This document shows positions 1 to 5,957 of a stretch of DNA of 8,098 bases, piece after piece; position 1 is the first letter of the stretch, and every line of letters starts with the position of its first letter. The notes beneath the pieces were generated by a model. That model saw only the letters and a list, made by a program, of their open reading frames with translations. It made no database searches and was not told the origin of the DNA. The stretch spans positions 1-8,098 of the forward strand of contig JBAZCN010000143.1 of the NCBI GenBank assembly GCA_041655035.1, written 5' to 3'. The position numbers were made by a program, and so were the translations under genes. This DNA comes from NAT127 sp041655035 (GTDB taxonomy: Bacteria > Pseudomonadota > Gammaproteobacteria > Pseudomonadales > Porticoccaceae).

Positions 1-54
1 AGAATCTTCTCGCGATTCGACAAGCTGGATGTAGTGTTCAAATTCTTTATTCAT
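1..54 (-). CDS. 5' end of an unidentified gene (partial)
   Basis: An ATG at 54 on the minus strand opens 18 uninterrupted codons to the left edge, reading MNKEFEHYIQLVESREDS. The residues are polar and helix-prone, with no signal peptide or membrane segment. A purine-rich stretch (AGGGCGAA) directly precedes the ATG and may be a weak, closely spaced ribosome-binding site. The gene lies downstream of the receptor on the same strand, but a gap of about 300 bases argues against tight co-transcription. Eighteen codons are too few to name a family. Reality of the gene is inferred from the open frame and normal-looking codons only. Confidence 0.4.
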   Translation of the reverse strand, partial: MNKEFEHYIQLVESREDS

Positions 55-358
55 TTCGCCCTGATCGCCGATACGTTATTTAGTGTTAACAGGCCCTAGT
101 TACATCGGAAAGAAGTGTACTGAAGGCTTTTTCCTTACTTGACACCAGAGTGTGATCTTCCATCTTTCAACCTCAGACTTGCAGTAAAAATAATATGCGT
201 CTAGCTGTATTCAAGCCCCGCATCCTTTCCACCTTCAACATCAACAGACACTCACCTATCTGCTCAGTGTCGATCAGGCGTGGCGCCCCTATAACAATTT
301 TCACCCCTGGCAAAGCCACTCACGACCAGAAACCAGATAATCATATTTTCCCGACACA
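55..358. other. Intergenic region, nothing convincing found
   Basis: This stretch separates the end of the receptor gene from the partial gene at the left edge. A TTGACA hexamer at 139-144 on the plus strand has no acceptable -10 partner 16-18 bases downstream. A short GGCG/CGCC hairpin (277-287, three-base loop) lacks a T-tract that would make it a terminator for the receptor transcript. The open frame starting at 195 on the plus strand runs antisense into the receptor's 3' end and has no ribosome-binding site. No RNA gene or repeat was recognised. Confidence 0.5.
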
Positions 359-2725
359 TCAGAATCGATACCTCACCTCGGCCCCAAACATTCTCGGCGG
401 CCCAAAAATAACCGAGGTAATGCCCACAAAATCTCCTGCGGAAGACCCTGAAACCACATACTCTTTGTCAAACATGTTTCTGACGAAAAATCCAACGTCA
501 AGACTCCTGCCAACAAAGCCATTCAAATCTATCCTGAGATTTGATATGGAATAGCCGGAGAGCGTAGCGCCGGAAAACGTACTGTCATCCGTCCAATAGT
601 GATTGACATTGATCACCGCTTCATCAGCGAACATTCCGGCCGGGGTTGAGTACCTCAACCCTACTGTATAAGATTTCTTCGCAGTGAGGTCAAAAGGAAT
701 TTCCTGATTTGATGAGTATGGAGAAAAGATGTCCGGCATGTCGTACCTGCGTGTCTTGGTGTCGATATATGTCCCCGCAAAGGTTATCAGCAGGCTCTCA
801 GCCAGGGCCATCTGTATGTCATAGTCAAAACCAGAAACTTCGGATTTTCCGGAATTTATCAACATGGTCCCACCGGCCGGATCATTGGCAAAATCGCAGT
901 CGCCGTCAGGTGATATTCCAGGAGGATTGTCCGGGCTCAGCGGATTGCACAATGCGCTGGTTTGGACACCAGTTATCCCGGACTGCACATCGTCATATCG
1001 GCCAATGTATGCTGAGAGATTCGCCCTGACCAATATCTCCCGAAACTGGATATCGGATTTAATTCCCACTTCGATATCGGATACGGTTTCAGGAGAAAAC
1101 GATTGATAGGGCTTCAACCTTCCGGAAAAAGTGGGCCCGTTAACACCTCCAGACCTGTACCCTCGACGGGCGACGATGTATGCAAAAAGATCTTCACTTG
1201 CTTGCCAGTTTATACCTGCTGACCAGGTCAACTCATCGGATTTTGTTCTGTTGATGCTCGCGTTTACGACGTTGTCCGATGCCGCAAGGCAATCGCCTTG
1301 CGTCACCTGGTCCGACGAGGCGACAAGAGCGACTGGCGATATGTTTACACCACTACCAGTACAGGATTCTGTCGAGTCTTTTGTGTAACGGATACCAAGA
1401 TCGACTGAAACGCCATCGAGGAATTGCGAAAAATCGTAACTAAAGCTGGCGAAAACAGCCTTGCTTTCCTCTTCGATAAAATTGTATGCAGGAGCCGTCA
1501 GTGGCATCCCCGGGATCTGCGCGAACGCCACTGCGCTTCCCTGAGGCCCATCCGGCTCGCTCTTAAGCCAGAAGAATCCAGCCAGCCAATCTAGTTTTTT
1601 ATCAAGCAAATCACCTTTTATCTGGAGTTCGTTACTGGTCTGCGCAACCGCATCGTTTAAACTTGACTTAATATAGCTAACAGGCGTTCCAGCGGGCAGC
1701 TCGCCTGTGCCATCTGCATATAGTTCACCCAAGCCATCCACGTTTAATGCCAACGTCAAATCGGTTTTCCGGTACCCGAATATGTTCGTTATGGTAACTC
1801 CGGAAAGGTCGAACTCTGTACGGTTTACCGCAGTAACCCTCCTGTTCTTTTCGGCATTTGAATCGACAGAACTAACTGTCTTGTAAGGCCCTCTCTTTCT
1901 TTGGGATGACAACTGGTCCAGGGCGGACTCCCTGAGACCGAGCATATCGAGCAAACTGAAGTTACCATTGATCTCCTTGATTATCGACGCCGATCCACCG
2001 CTGTCGCTGTGGTAATAATCATATATCAATACATTGCTGAGCCACTCGACAGGCTCAACAAGCAGCGACCCTCGAATCGCCTTGCTGTCGATATCATCTA
2101 TCTTGCTGTTACCGCCTAGATTCTTTGTGAAAGGATCTCTATCATCGATGTTTCCGGCAATACGGATTGACGCTTTTTCGGAGATAATGGGTATGTTAAC
2201 CGCCCCTTGAAACTCACGCTTGTCCAAATTCCCAAAGATACCCGAGATATACCCTTCGTAATCATATGATGGCCTTTTGGGCGTATACAGGATCGCGCCT
2301 CCGGTAGTGTTTCTGCCAAATAGTGTTCCCTGGGGCCCCTTCAGTATTTGAACTGACTCAATATCGTATTGTGGGACAAACGACCCGACAGGGGGATCTG
2401 GAACTTCAGCAAAATAACTCGCAACTGCTGGAGAGTTGGTCCCAAATACAGACTTGGCCTGACCTCTAATCTGGTATATCACGTTCTGCCTTGATGCCGT
2501 TCCTGAGAAAAAGACGCCGGGCGTCCCGATCTGAATGTCTTCAGGATTTGACATTGTTTTTTCGCGAAGCTGTTCTTCTGAAATTGAATTTATTGTTAAC
2601 GGTGTAGACTGGAGGCTTTCTTCTGATCGGCGTGCGGTGACAACAACCTCCTCAAGTACTTGGTGATTCTGTTGCAATTCACCGTAGACAAATTGGTTCG
2701 CTCCACAAACCGCAATGGCTGGCAC
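359..2725 (-). CDS. TonB-dependent outer-membrane receptor
   Basis: This gene encodes a 22-stranded beta-barrel receptor that takes up a scarce substrate across the outer membrane using TonB-ExbBD energy. Numbered from the GTG at 2725 (788 residues), it shows a TonB-box-like LEEVVVTA at 24-31 and a plug domain at about 36-150. Plug motifs include YQIRGQ (84-89) and QILKGPQGTLFGRNTTGGAI (126-145). The rest is a barrel of alternating strands, ending in VRYRF with the terminal aromatic residue needed for outer-membrane insertion. Length is typical of the family. The substrate cannot be told; no biosynthetic or catabolic partner gene is visible. The GTG start is poor: it has no ribosome-binding site and would remove most of the signal peptide. 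The likely true start is ATG 2763 in another frame (see the entry at 2738-2774), giving 801 residues after a -1 shift. GC is lower than in the opg genes. Confidence 0.93.
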   Translation of the reverse strand: MPAIAVCGANQFVYGELQQNHQVLEEVVVTARRSEESLQSTPLTINSISEEQLREKTMSNPEDIQIGTPGVFFSGTASRQNVIYQIRGQAKSVFGTNSPAVASYFAEVPDPPVGSFVPQYDIESVQILKGPQGTLFGRNTTGGAILYTPKRPSYDYEGYISGIFGNLDKREFQGAVNIPIISEKASIRIAGNIDDRDPFTKNLGGNSKIDDIDSKAIRGSLLVEPVEWLSNVLIYDYYHSDSGGSASIIKEINGNFSLLDMLGLRESALDQLSSQRKRGPYKTVSSVDSNAEKNRRVTAVNRTEFDLSGVTITNIFGYRKTDLTLALNVDGLGELYADGTGELPAGTPVSYIKSSLNDAVAQTSNELQIKGDLLDKKLDWLAGFFWLKSEPDGPQGSAVAFAQIPGMPLTAPAYNFIEEESKAVFASFSYDFSQFLDGVSVDLGIRYTKDSTESCTGSGVNISPVALVASSDQVTQGDCLAASDNVVNASINRTKSDELTWSAGINWQASEDLFAYIVARRGYRSGGVNGPTFSGRLKPYQSFSPETVSDIEVGIKSDIQFREILVRANLSAYIGRYDDVQSGITGVQTSALCNPLSPDNPPGISPDGDCDFANDPAGGTMLINSGKSEVSGFDYDIQMALAESLLITFAGTYIDTKTRRYDMPDIFSPYSSNQEIPFDLTAKKSYTVGLRYSTPAGMFADEAVINVNHYWTDDSTFSGATLSGYSISNLRIDLNGFVGRSLDVGFFVRNMFDKEYVVSGSSAGDFVGITSVIFGPPRMFGAEVRYRF

Positions 2726-2737
2726 GATGGCCGTTGT

Positions 2738-2774
2738 CAGCTTTTTCTTACACCCGATAGCATCATAAGCTCCT
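2738..2774 (-). other. Out-of-frame start and signal peptide of the receptor
   Basis: On the minus strand an AGGAG (2774-2770) precedes two adjacent ATGs (2766 and 2763), with six bases to the second. From ATG 2763 the frame reads MLSGVRKS and stops at TGA 2739-2737. The receptor frame lies -1 relative to this and is open back to a TAA at 2791-2789, but contains no ATG, GTG or TTG before GTG 2725. Moving to it at the GAAAAAG tract (2747-2741) would give MLSGVRKKLTTAIVPAIAV followed by CGA. That is a proper signal peptide: basic start, hydrophobic core, small residues. A P-site lysine tRNA on AAA (2745-2743) could re-pair perfectly one base back. Programmed -1 frameshifting, slippage-based on/off switching, a true inactivating deletion, or a base-calling error would all look like this. 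The frame relation is read directly; the cause is not known. Confidence 0.75.
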
Positions 2775-2787
2775 GTTATTAGTAAAT

Positions 2788-2793
2788 TTTATA
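2788..2793 (-). promoter_or_regulatory. Possible -10 element for the receptor gene
   Basis: A TATAAA hexamer on the minus strand sits inside an AT-rich run, about 14 bases upstream of the AGGAG ribosome-binding site. This would give a short untranslated leader. No good -35 hexamer is found 16-18 bases further upstream, so an activator-dependent or non-sigma70 promoter is possible. No Fur-box-like palindrome was recognised near it. Confidence 0.3.
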
Positions 2794-3021
2794 TATGGGC
2801 ATTACTGCTGCTCACGATTGTGGGTTGATCTTAGGATTTTTTCTTGCGATTGCCAATGTCGTATGGCAGGCGATGTCCTTTTGCAGATTCTTTGGCTTTG
2901 CCTATCGATACAGACAGCTCAGCGACCCCCATACAGGCCAGGGCGCGACTTCAAGGTATCGATGTCATGGTGCGGCCCCAACCAGCAACCCATACCGACG
3001 AAAACCGGGGATGAAAACGGC

Positions 3022-3204
3022 TCAGGCAGTCATATCGATCACTAATGCCATCACGCCGGCCGCCACTGAAGCGTCAAACGGTGAGGCCCGATCATGGCCG
3101 ACCGACAGGCTTGTCTCGACTGCCCGCACCATGACGCTGCCAATAACCCATACCGGCATTGGCAGCACATCCAAATGCCAGCTTATCGCTGATCCGGAAC
3201 ACAC
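3022..3204 (-). CDS. Possible small hydrophobic protein, 60 residues
   Basis: A GTG at 3204 on the minus strand is preceded by GGGAG (3217-3213) at eight bases, a good ribosome-binding site. The frame stops at TGA 3024-3022. The translation contains a hydrophobic segment LPMPVWVIGSVMV and a second one near the end, SVAAGVMALVIDM, separated by a charged stretch containing GHDRASPFD. Codons favour GTG, CTG, GGC and GCC, as in real genes of this GC content. It might be a two-segment small membrane protein or a fragment of a decayed gene. No family is recognised, and open frames of this size arise by chance in GC-rich DNA, so confidence is low. Confidence 0.2.
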   Translation of the reverse strand: MCSGSAISWHLDVLPMPVWVIGSVMVRAVETSLSVGHDRASPFDASVAAGVMALVIDMTA

Positions 3205-3347
3205 GTTCTTGGCTCCCATCTTTGGATCTGGGAAACGACTTCCCCGCCCGGTGTCAAAGGCTCGATGGATTAGTAATGACGGCGCAGCTTGTATCTCCGT
3301 CGAGGATTTTGAGGACCGAATGTTGAGAACACCTACCTTTCAGCAGC

Positions 3348-3372
3348 CGCGGGATATCGGCGGCAACCCGCG
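3348..3372. repeat. GC-rich inverted repeat upstream of exoD
   Basis: CGCGGG (3348-3353) and CCCGCG (3367-3372) are perfect reverse complements separated by 13 bases, about 80 bases before the exoD start. Part of the sequence recurs imperfectly nearby: GCGGGATATCGGC at 3349-3361 and GCGGGTATCGGC at 3399-3410, both followed within a few bases by CAAC. There is no T-tract, so it is not an intrinsic terminator. It could be an operator, a leader hairpin or simple GC-rich redundancy. Confidence 0.3.
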
Positions 3373-3452
3373 TTGCGGCATCGGCCGGGACCGGCCGGCG
3401 CGGGTATCGGCAACTGAGGCGGAGCGTACATCCATGAACGGGGGAACAGGTC

Positions 3453-4040
3453 GTGGTCGACAGAAAGCTGACTAATCTCGAGCAACTGCTCGACCGGATC
3501 GATGAGACCGGCGAGGGCGAAACCAGCGTATCGCTCGACATGCTGATGGATACCATCGGCAAGCGCTCCTTCGGGCCACTGTTGTTGCTGATTGGTGTTA
3601 TCCTGATATCGCCGCTGAGCGGCATTCCGGGTTTGCCTTCGACGATGGGGGCAGCCGTTTTTCTGGTTGCCGTGCAGATGCTGGTGCGCAAACAGCGTAT
3701 CTGGCTGCCGGGCTGGATCCTCAAGCGCGAGATCAAACAGCAGCGACTCGGCAAAGCCTCGCAATGGTTGCGCCGCCCGGCGCGGGCTGTCGACAGGTTT
3801 GTCAAGAACCGCCTGAGCCTGTTGGTCGATGGACCCGGTAGCTGGCCGATCGCGCTGGTCTGTGTGCTGCTTGGAGTGACACTGCCGATCTTCGAGCCGC
3901 TACCATTCGCCGCCAGCGGCGCCGGGGTGGCACTGACCTGTTTCGGGCTGGCGATGACCGCCCATGACGGCGTACTGGCACTGCTGGCCTATAGCGCCAC
4001 GCTCGGCATCGGCGGAGTAATAGCCTATAGTCTCCTGTAA
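3453..4040 (+). CDS. exoD: ExoD-family exopolysaccharide synthesis membrane protein
   Basis: This 195-residue protein matches the ExoD family, an inner-membrane family named for a Rhizobium gene affecting exopolysaccharide production and nodule invasion; its biochemical role is not established. A cytoplasmic start of about 38 residues is followed by a hydrophobic hairpin (about 39-78) carrying the characteristic ISPLSGIPGLPSTMG turn (52-66). Next come a basic loop (KREIKQQRLGKASQWLRRP, 91-109) and a long hydrophobic C-terminal half (about 131-195) with GVTLPIFEPLPF. Length is normal. The start is GTG 3453 with GGGGGA (3440-3445) seven bases upstream; an in-frame TGA at 3435 excludes longer forms. 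It lies 105 bases before opgG on the same strand, which suggests a shared role in envelope polysaccharides, though opgG appears to have its own promoter. Confidence 0.9.
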   Translation: MVDRKLTNLEQLLDRIDETGEGETSVSLDMLMDTIGKRSFGPLLLLIGVILISPLSGIPGLPSTMGAAVFLVAVQMLVRKQRIWLPGWILKREIKQQRLGKASQWLRRPARAVDRFVKNRLSLLVDGPGSWPIALVCVLLGVTLPIFEPLPFAASGAGVALTCFGLAMTAHDGVLALLAYSATLGIGGVIAYSLL

Positions 4041-4051
4041 CCGGCAGGTAA

Positions 4052-4066
4052 GGGGGGAACTGTCCC
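4052..4066. repeat. Small GGGA/TCCC palindrome between exoD and opgG
   Basis: A six-G run leads into GGGA-ACTG-TCCC (4055-4066), a four-pair stem with a four-base loop. It starts 12 bases after the exoD stop. An outer pair AGGTA (4046-4050) and TACCT (4077-4081) encloses it and could extend a bulged structure. No T-tract follows, so it is not a typical intrinsic terminator. Its look recalls scattered REP-type palindromes with GGGGA...TCCCC cores, but a single copy cannot establish that. Confidence 0.3.
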
Positions 4067-4086
4067 GCGCAAGCGCTACCTAACTC

Positions 4087-4114
4087 TTGAGTGCCAGCGG
4101 CACAACGGTATTTT
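4087..4114 (+). promoter_or_regulatory. Probable sigma70-type promoter for the opg operon
   Basis: TTGAGT (4087-4092) and TATTTT (4109-4114) are separated by 16 bases, each matching four of six consensus positions. Transcription would begin near 4121, leaving a leader of about 25 bases before the opgG ATG at 4146. It lies in the only gap that separates the opg genes from exoD. OPG genes are osmotically controlled in enterobacteria, but no specific operator is visible here. Confidence 0.4.
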
Positions 4115-4132
4115 CACTTGGGATATGCCAAC

Positions 4133-4137
4133 AGGAG
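4133..4137 (+). promoter_or_regulatory. Ribosome-binding site that fixes the opgG start
   Basis: AGGAG lies eight bases before ATG 4146. An in-frame ATG at 4125 lies upstream of this site, so it cannot use it, and would place seven extra residues before the signal peptide. The ATG at 4146 gives a standard signal peptide beginning MTVRIKR and is preferred. Confidence 0.75.
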
Positions 4138-4145
4138 TTTGCCAG

Positions 4146-5690
4146 ATGACGGTAAGGATCAAGCGGCTGGTCGGAGCCTTTTTGTGCCTGCTGCCTCTGG
4201 CGGCAATGGCCGAGGCATTCGATTTCCAGATGGTGATCGATAAGGCCGCGAAGGTGGCGAAAAGCGCCTGGAAAGCACCGGAGCCGGTGCCGAAGTTTCT
4301 CCAGGACCTGAGTTATCACGAGTACCAGGGCATCCGCTTCAAACCCCAGAGCAGCCTGTGGCGCGGCGAAGAGCCCGCCTTCAACCTGATGTTGATCCCC
4401 CCGGGACTGTTCTATCGACACACGGTCGATATCCATATTATCGAAGGCGATCGGGTCTCCCCGCTGACGTTCGACAAGACACAGTTCAGCTATCCCAACC
4501 GGGAAATCGAAAAGCTCGTGCCAGCCGACCTCGGGTTCGCCGGCTTCAAGCTGACCTTTCCCTTCGCCGGACCGGATGTGCAGAACCAGTTCCTGGTATT
4601 CGCCGGCGCCAGTTATTACCGCGCGGTGGGCCGCAAGAACAACTTCGGCATTTCCGGCCGTGGCGTGGCCGTCAATACCGGCTTGCCCAGCGGCGAGGAG
4701 TTTCCCTCCTTCACCGAGTTCTGGCTGGAGAAGCCTGCTGCCGACGCCAAGGCCATGACCTTCTACGGCCTGCTGGATGGCAAAAGCCTCACCGGGGCTT
4801 ATAAGTTCACTGTAACGCCGGGTGACGAAACCACCCTCGACGTCATCTCGGTGCTCTTCCCCCGGCAAGCGATCGCCCTGACCGGGGTGGCGCCGCTCAC
4901 CAGCATGTTCTATTACGGTGAAAACACCCTCCGGCCGGACGGCGAGTGGCGCCCGGAGGTACACGATTCCGACGGCCTGCTGATTCATGACGGCCCGAGC
5001 AATGAATGGTTGTGGCGTCCACTGAACAATCCTGCATCGCTGACCATGGACTATTTTGCCACTGAGGATTTGCAGGGCTTTGGCTTGATTCAGCGCGATA
5101 CCGATTTCGCCAGCTATATGGATCCGGAGGCCGGTTACGGGACGCGGCCCAGTGCCTGGGTCGAACCGAAAGGGAATTGGGGCAAGGGCCATGTGGTCCT
5201 GGTGCAGCTGCCGACGCCCGATGAAACCAATGACAACATCGTCGCGTTCTGGACGCCCGAGACCACGCTGGCGGAAAAAACTTCGCACACCTTTGCCTAT
5301 ACCGTCCGCTTCGGTGGCGGGGATCTGGCGCGCAACCCCATGGGCCGGGCCGTCGACACCTACCTGGGCGACGCAAAGCGCATCGGCGGTGGCGGTGTGG
5401 CCGGCGCGGTGCGCATCATCGTCGACTTTGCCGGGGAGCTGCTGGAAGGCAAGCTGGCGGATGCACCCGTTGCCGGCAGCGCCACTGCCCTGGAAGATGG
5501 CGAACTCATCGAGCACTTTGTGGAATACATTCCAGCGCTGCAGCGCTGGCGCCTGTCGATGCTGGTCAAGCCCGCCGCGGACCGGCCATTGTCGGTCCGC
5601 GGCTTCCTGCGCGAGGGCGAGGACGCGCTCAGCGAAACCTGGACCTATCAGCTGGCGCCGGGCAGCGACGTGCTGAATGCGATCCAATGA
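4146..5690 (+). CDS. opgG: Periplasmic glucan biosynthesis protein OpgG (MdoG)
   Basis: OpgG acts in the periplasm on the beta-1,2-glucan chain made by OpgH and is needed for osmoregulated periplasmic glucans. The OpgG/OpgD family is now also classed as glycoside hydrolase family GH186. The 514-residue length is normal (E. coli about 511). A signal peptide (MTVRIKR, core LVGAFLCLLPLAA, cleavage near AMA at 20-22) is followed by the family start FDFQMVIDKA (25-34). Conserved segments seen include YQGIRFKP (60-67), GASYYRAVG (154-162), SGEEFPSFTEFW (182-193), GVAPLTSMF (247-255), RPEVHDSDGL (269-278), EWLWRPLNNP (287-296), QGFGLIQR (310-317) and PTPDETNDNIVAFW (356-369). The smaller C-terminal immunoglobulin-like domain begins near 400. 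The gene looks intact. It is the first gene of the cluster, and the next start lies 22 bases after its stop. Confidence 0.97.
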   Translation: MTVRIKRLVGAFLCLLPLAAMAEAFDFQMVIDKAAKVAKSAWKAPEPVPKFLQDLSYHEYQGIRFKPQSSLWRGEEPAFNLMLIPPGLFYRHTVDIHIIEGDRVSPLTFDKTQFSYPNREIEKLVPADLGFAGFKLTFPFAGPDVQNQFLVFAGASYYRAVGRKNNFGISGRGVAVNTGLPSGEEFPSFTEFWLEKPAADAKAMTFYGLLDGKSLTGAYKFTVTPGDETTLDVISVLFPRQAIALTGVAPLTSMFYYGENTLRPDGEWRPEVHDSDGLLIHDGPSNEWLWRPLNNPASLTMDYFATEDLQGFGLIQRDTDFASYMDPEAGYGTRPSAWVEPKGNWGKGHVVLVQLPTPDETNDNIVAFWTPETTLAEKTSHTFAYTVRFGGGDLARNPMGRAVDTYLGDAKRIGGGGVAGAVRIIVDFAGELLEGKLADAPVAGSATALEDGELIEHFVEYIPALQRWRLSMLVKPAADRPLSVRGFLREGEDALSETWTYQLAPGSDVLNAIQ

Positions 5691-5712
5691 ACGATCGGCG
5701 GAGCAAAAGACA

Positions 5713-5955
5713 ATGCGCGCAACCACCACCGAGATAACGCTGCGCCGCGTCCTTGCCTGGCTGCGCTGGTCGGGCCTGGACATCACGCCGCAATTGCAGC
5801 GGCAGGTATTGCAGGCGATGACGGACGCCCTGGCTGACAATCCTCCCGATCTCTTCGGGGCCTGTCTGGGGCGCCTGGCGGCGGACACCGGCCTGCCGCC
5901 CCGCGCCACCGCGCCAGCCCTGAGCCGGGGCAGCATCGCCTATGGAGACTATTGA
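5713..5955 (+). CDS. Unrecognised 80-residue protein between opgG and opgH
   Basis: I do not recognise this gene. ATG 5713 has GGAG (5700-5703) nine bases upstream; an in-frame ATG at 5677 inside opgG lacks a good site and is less likely. The product has no signal peptide or membrane segment. Residues 5-58 look helical (LRRVLAWLRW, then LQRQVLQAMTDAL and LFGACLGRLAADTG). The tail, GLPPRATAPALSRGSIAYGDY from 60 without its first residue, is proline-rich and unstructured. Its TGA overlaps the opgH ATG by one base (TGATG), so the two are probably translationally coupled. Position and size suggest a cytoplasmic OPG accessory protein, or a detached counterpart of the soluble N-terminal region found in longer OpgH proteins. 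That is inference from context: it is in a different frame from opgH, and no homology is shown. Codon use matches its neighbours. Confidence 0.75.
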   Translation: MRATTTEITLRRVLAWLRWSGLDITPQLQRQVLQAMTDALADNPPDLFGACLGRLAADTGLPPRATAPALSRGSIAYGDY

Positions 5956-5957
5956 TG
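5944..5957 (+). promoter_or_regulatory. Translational coupling junction into opgH
   Basis: GGAG (5944-5947) lies inside the last codons of the small gene, seven bases before ATG 5955. The TGA of the small gene (5953-5955) shares its final A with that ATG. Ribosomes ending the small gene can therefore restart directly on opgH. A TTG at 5952 is also in frame but sits too close to the ribosome-binding site. Confidence 0.7.

Larger units (their letters stand above)
2794..3452. other. Divergent intergenic region without a clear gene
   Basis: This roughly 660-base stretch separates the leftward receptor from the rightward exoD. A plus-strand frame is open from 2795 to 3475 but has no ribosome-binding site, shows no domain and overlaps the exoD start, so it is not called. 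On the minus strand a 33-codon frame (ATG 2932 to TAA 2831, lysine-rich end IGNRKKKS) and a 60-codon frame (3204-3022) are open; only the latter has a good ribosome-binding site. Composition becomes GC-rich toward exoD. The region could be decayed coding sequence, but no parent gene was recognised. Confidence 0.5.

Noticed and set aside
139..144. TTGACA resembling a -35 box on the plus strand
   Set aside because: No acceptable -10 hexamer at 16-18 bases, and it would drive only antisense transcription into the receptor gene.
195..554. 119-codon plus-strand frame at the left side
   Set aside because: Over half lies antisense to the well-defined C-terminal barrel of the receptor, and no ribosome-binding site precedes it.
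2741..2747. Canonical A-AAA-AAG slippery heptamer, as in dnaX, at the receptor start
   Set aside because: Only five A residues are present and the zero frame is AGA AAA AGC, so it is not the classic heptamer. Only single-tRNA slippage on AAA is possible, and no stimulatory hairpin was recognised.
2795..3475. 226-codon plus-strand frame before exoD
   Set aside because: No ribosome-binding site, no domain, implausible composition, and it overlaps the start of exoD in another frame.
4125..4145. Longer start for opgG at ATG 4125
   Set aside because: The good ribosome-binding site lies downstream of it, and the extra residues spoil the start of the signal peptide.
5677..5712. Longer start for the 80-residue gene at ATG 5677
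   Set aside because: It begins inside opgG without a clear ribosome-binding site, whereas ATG 5713 has GGAG at nine bases.
4080..5936. 618-codon open frame on the minus strand opposite opgG and the small gene
   Set aside because: It lies antisense to an unmistakable opgG, has no recognisable domain, and is the kind of long frame that GC-rich codon bias leaves open on the opposite strand.
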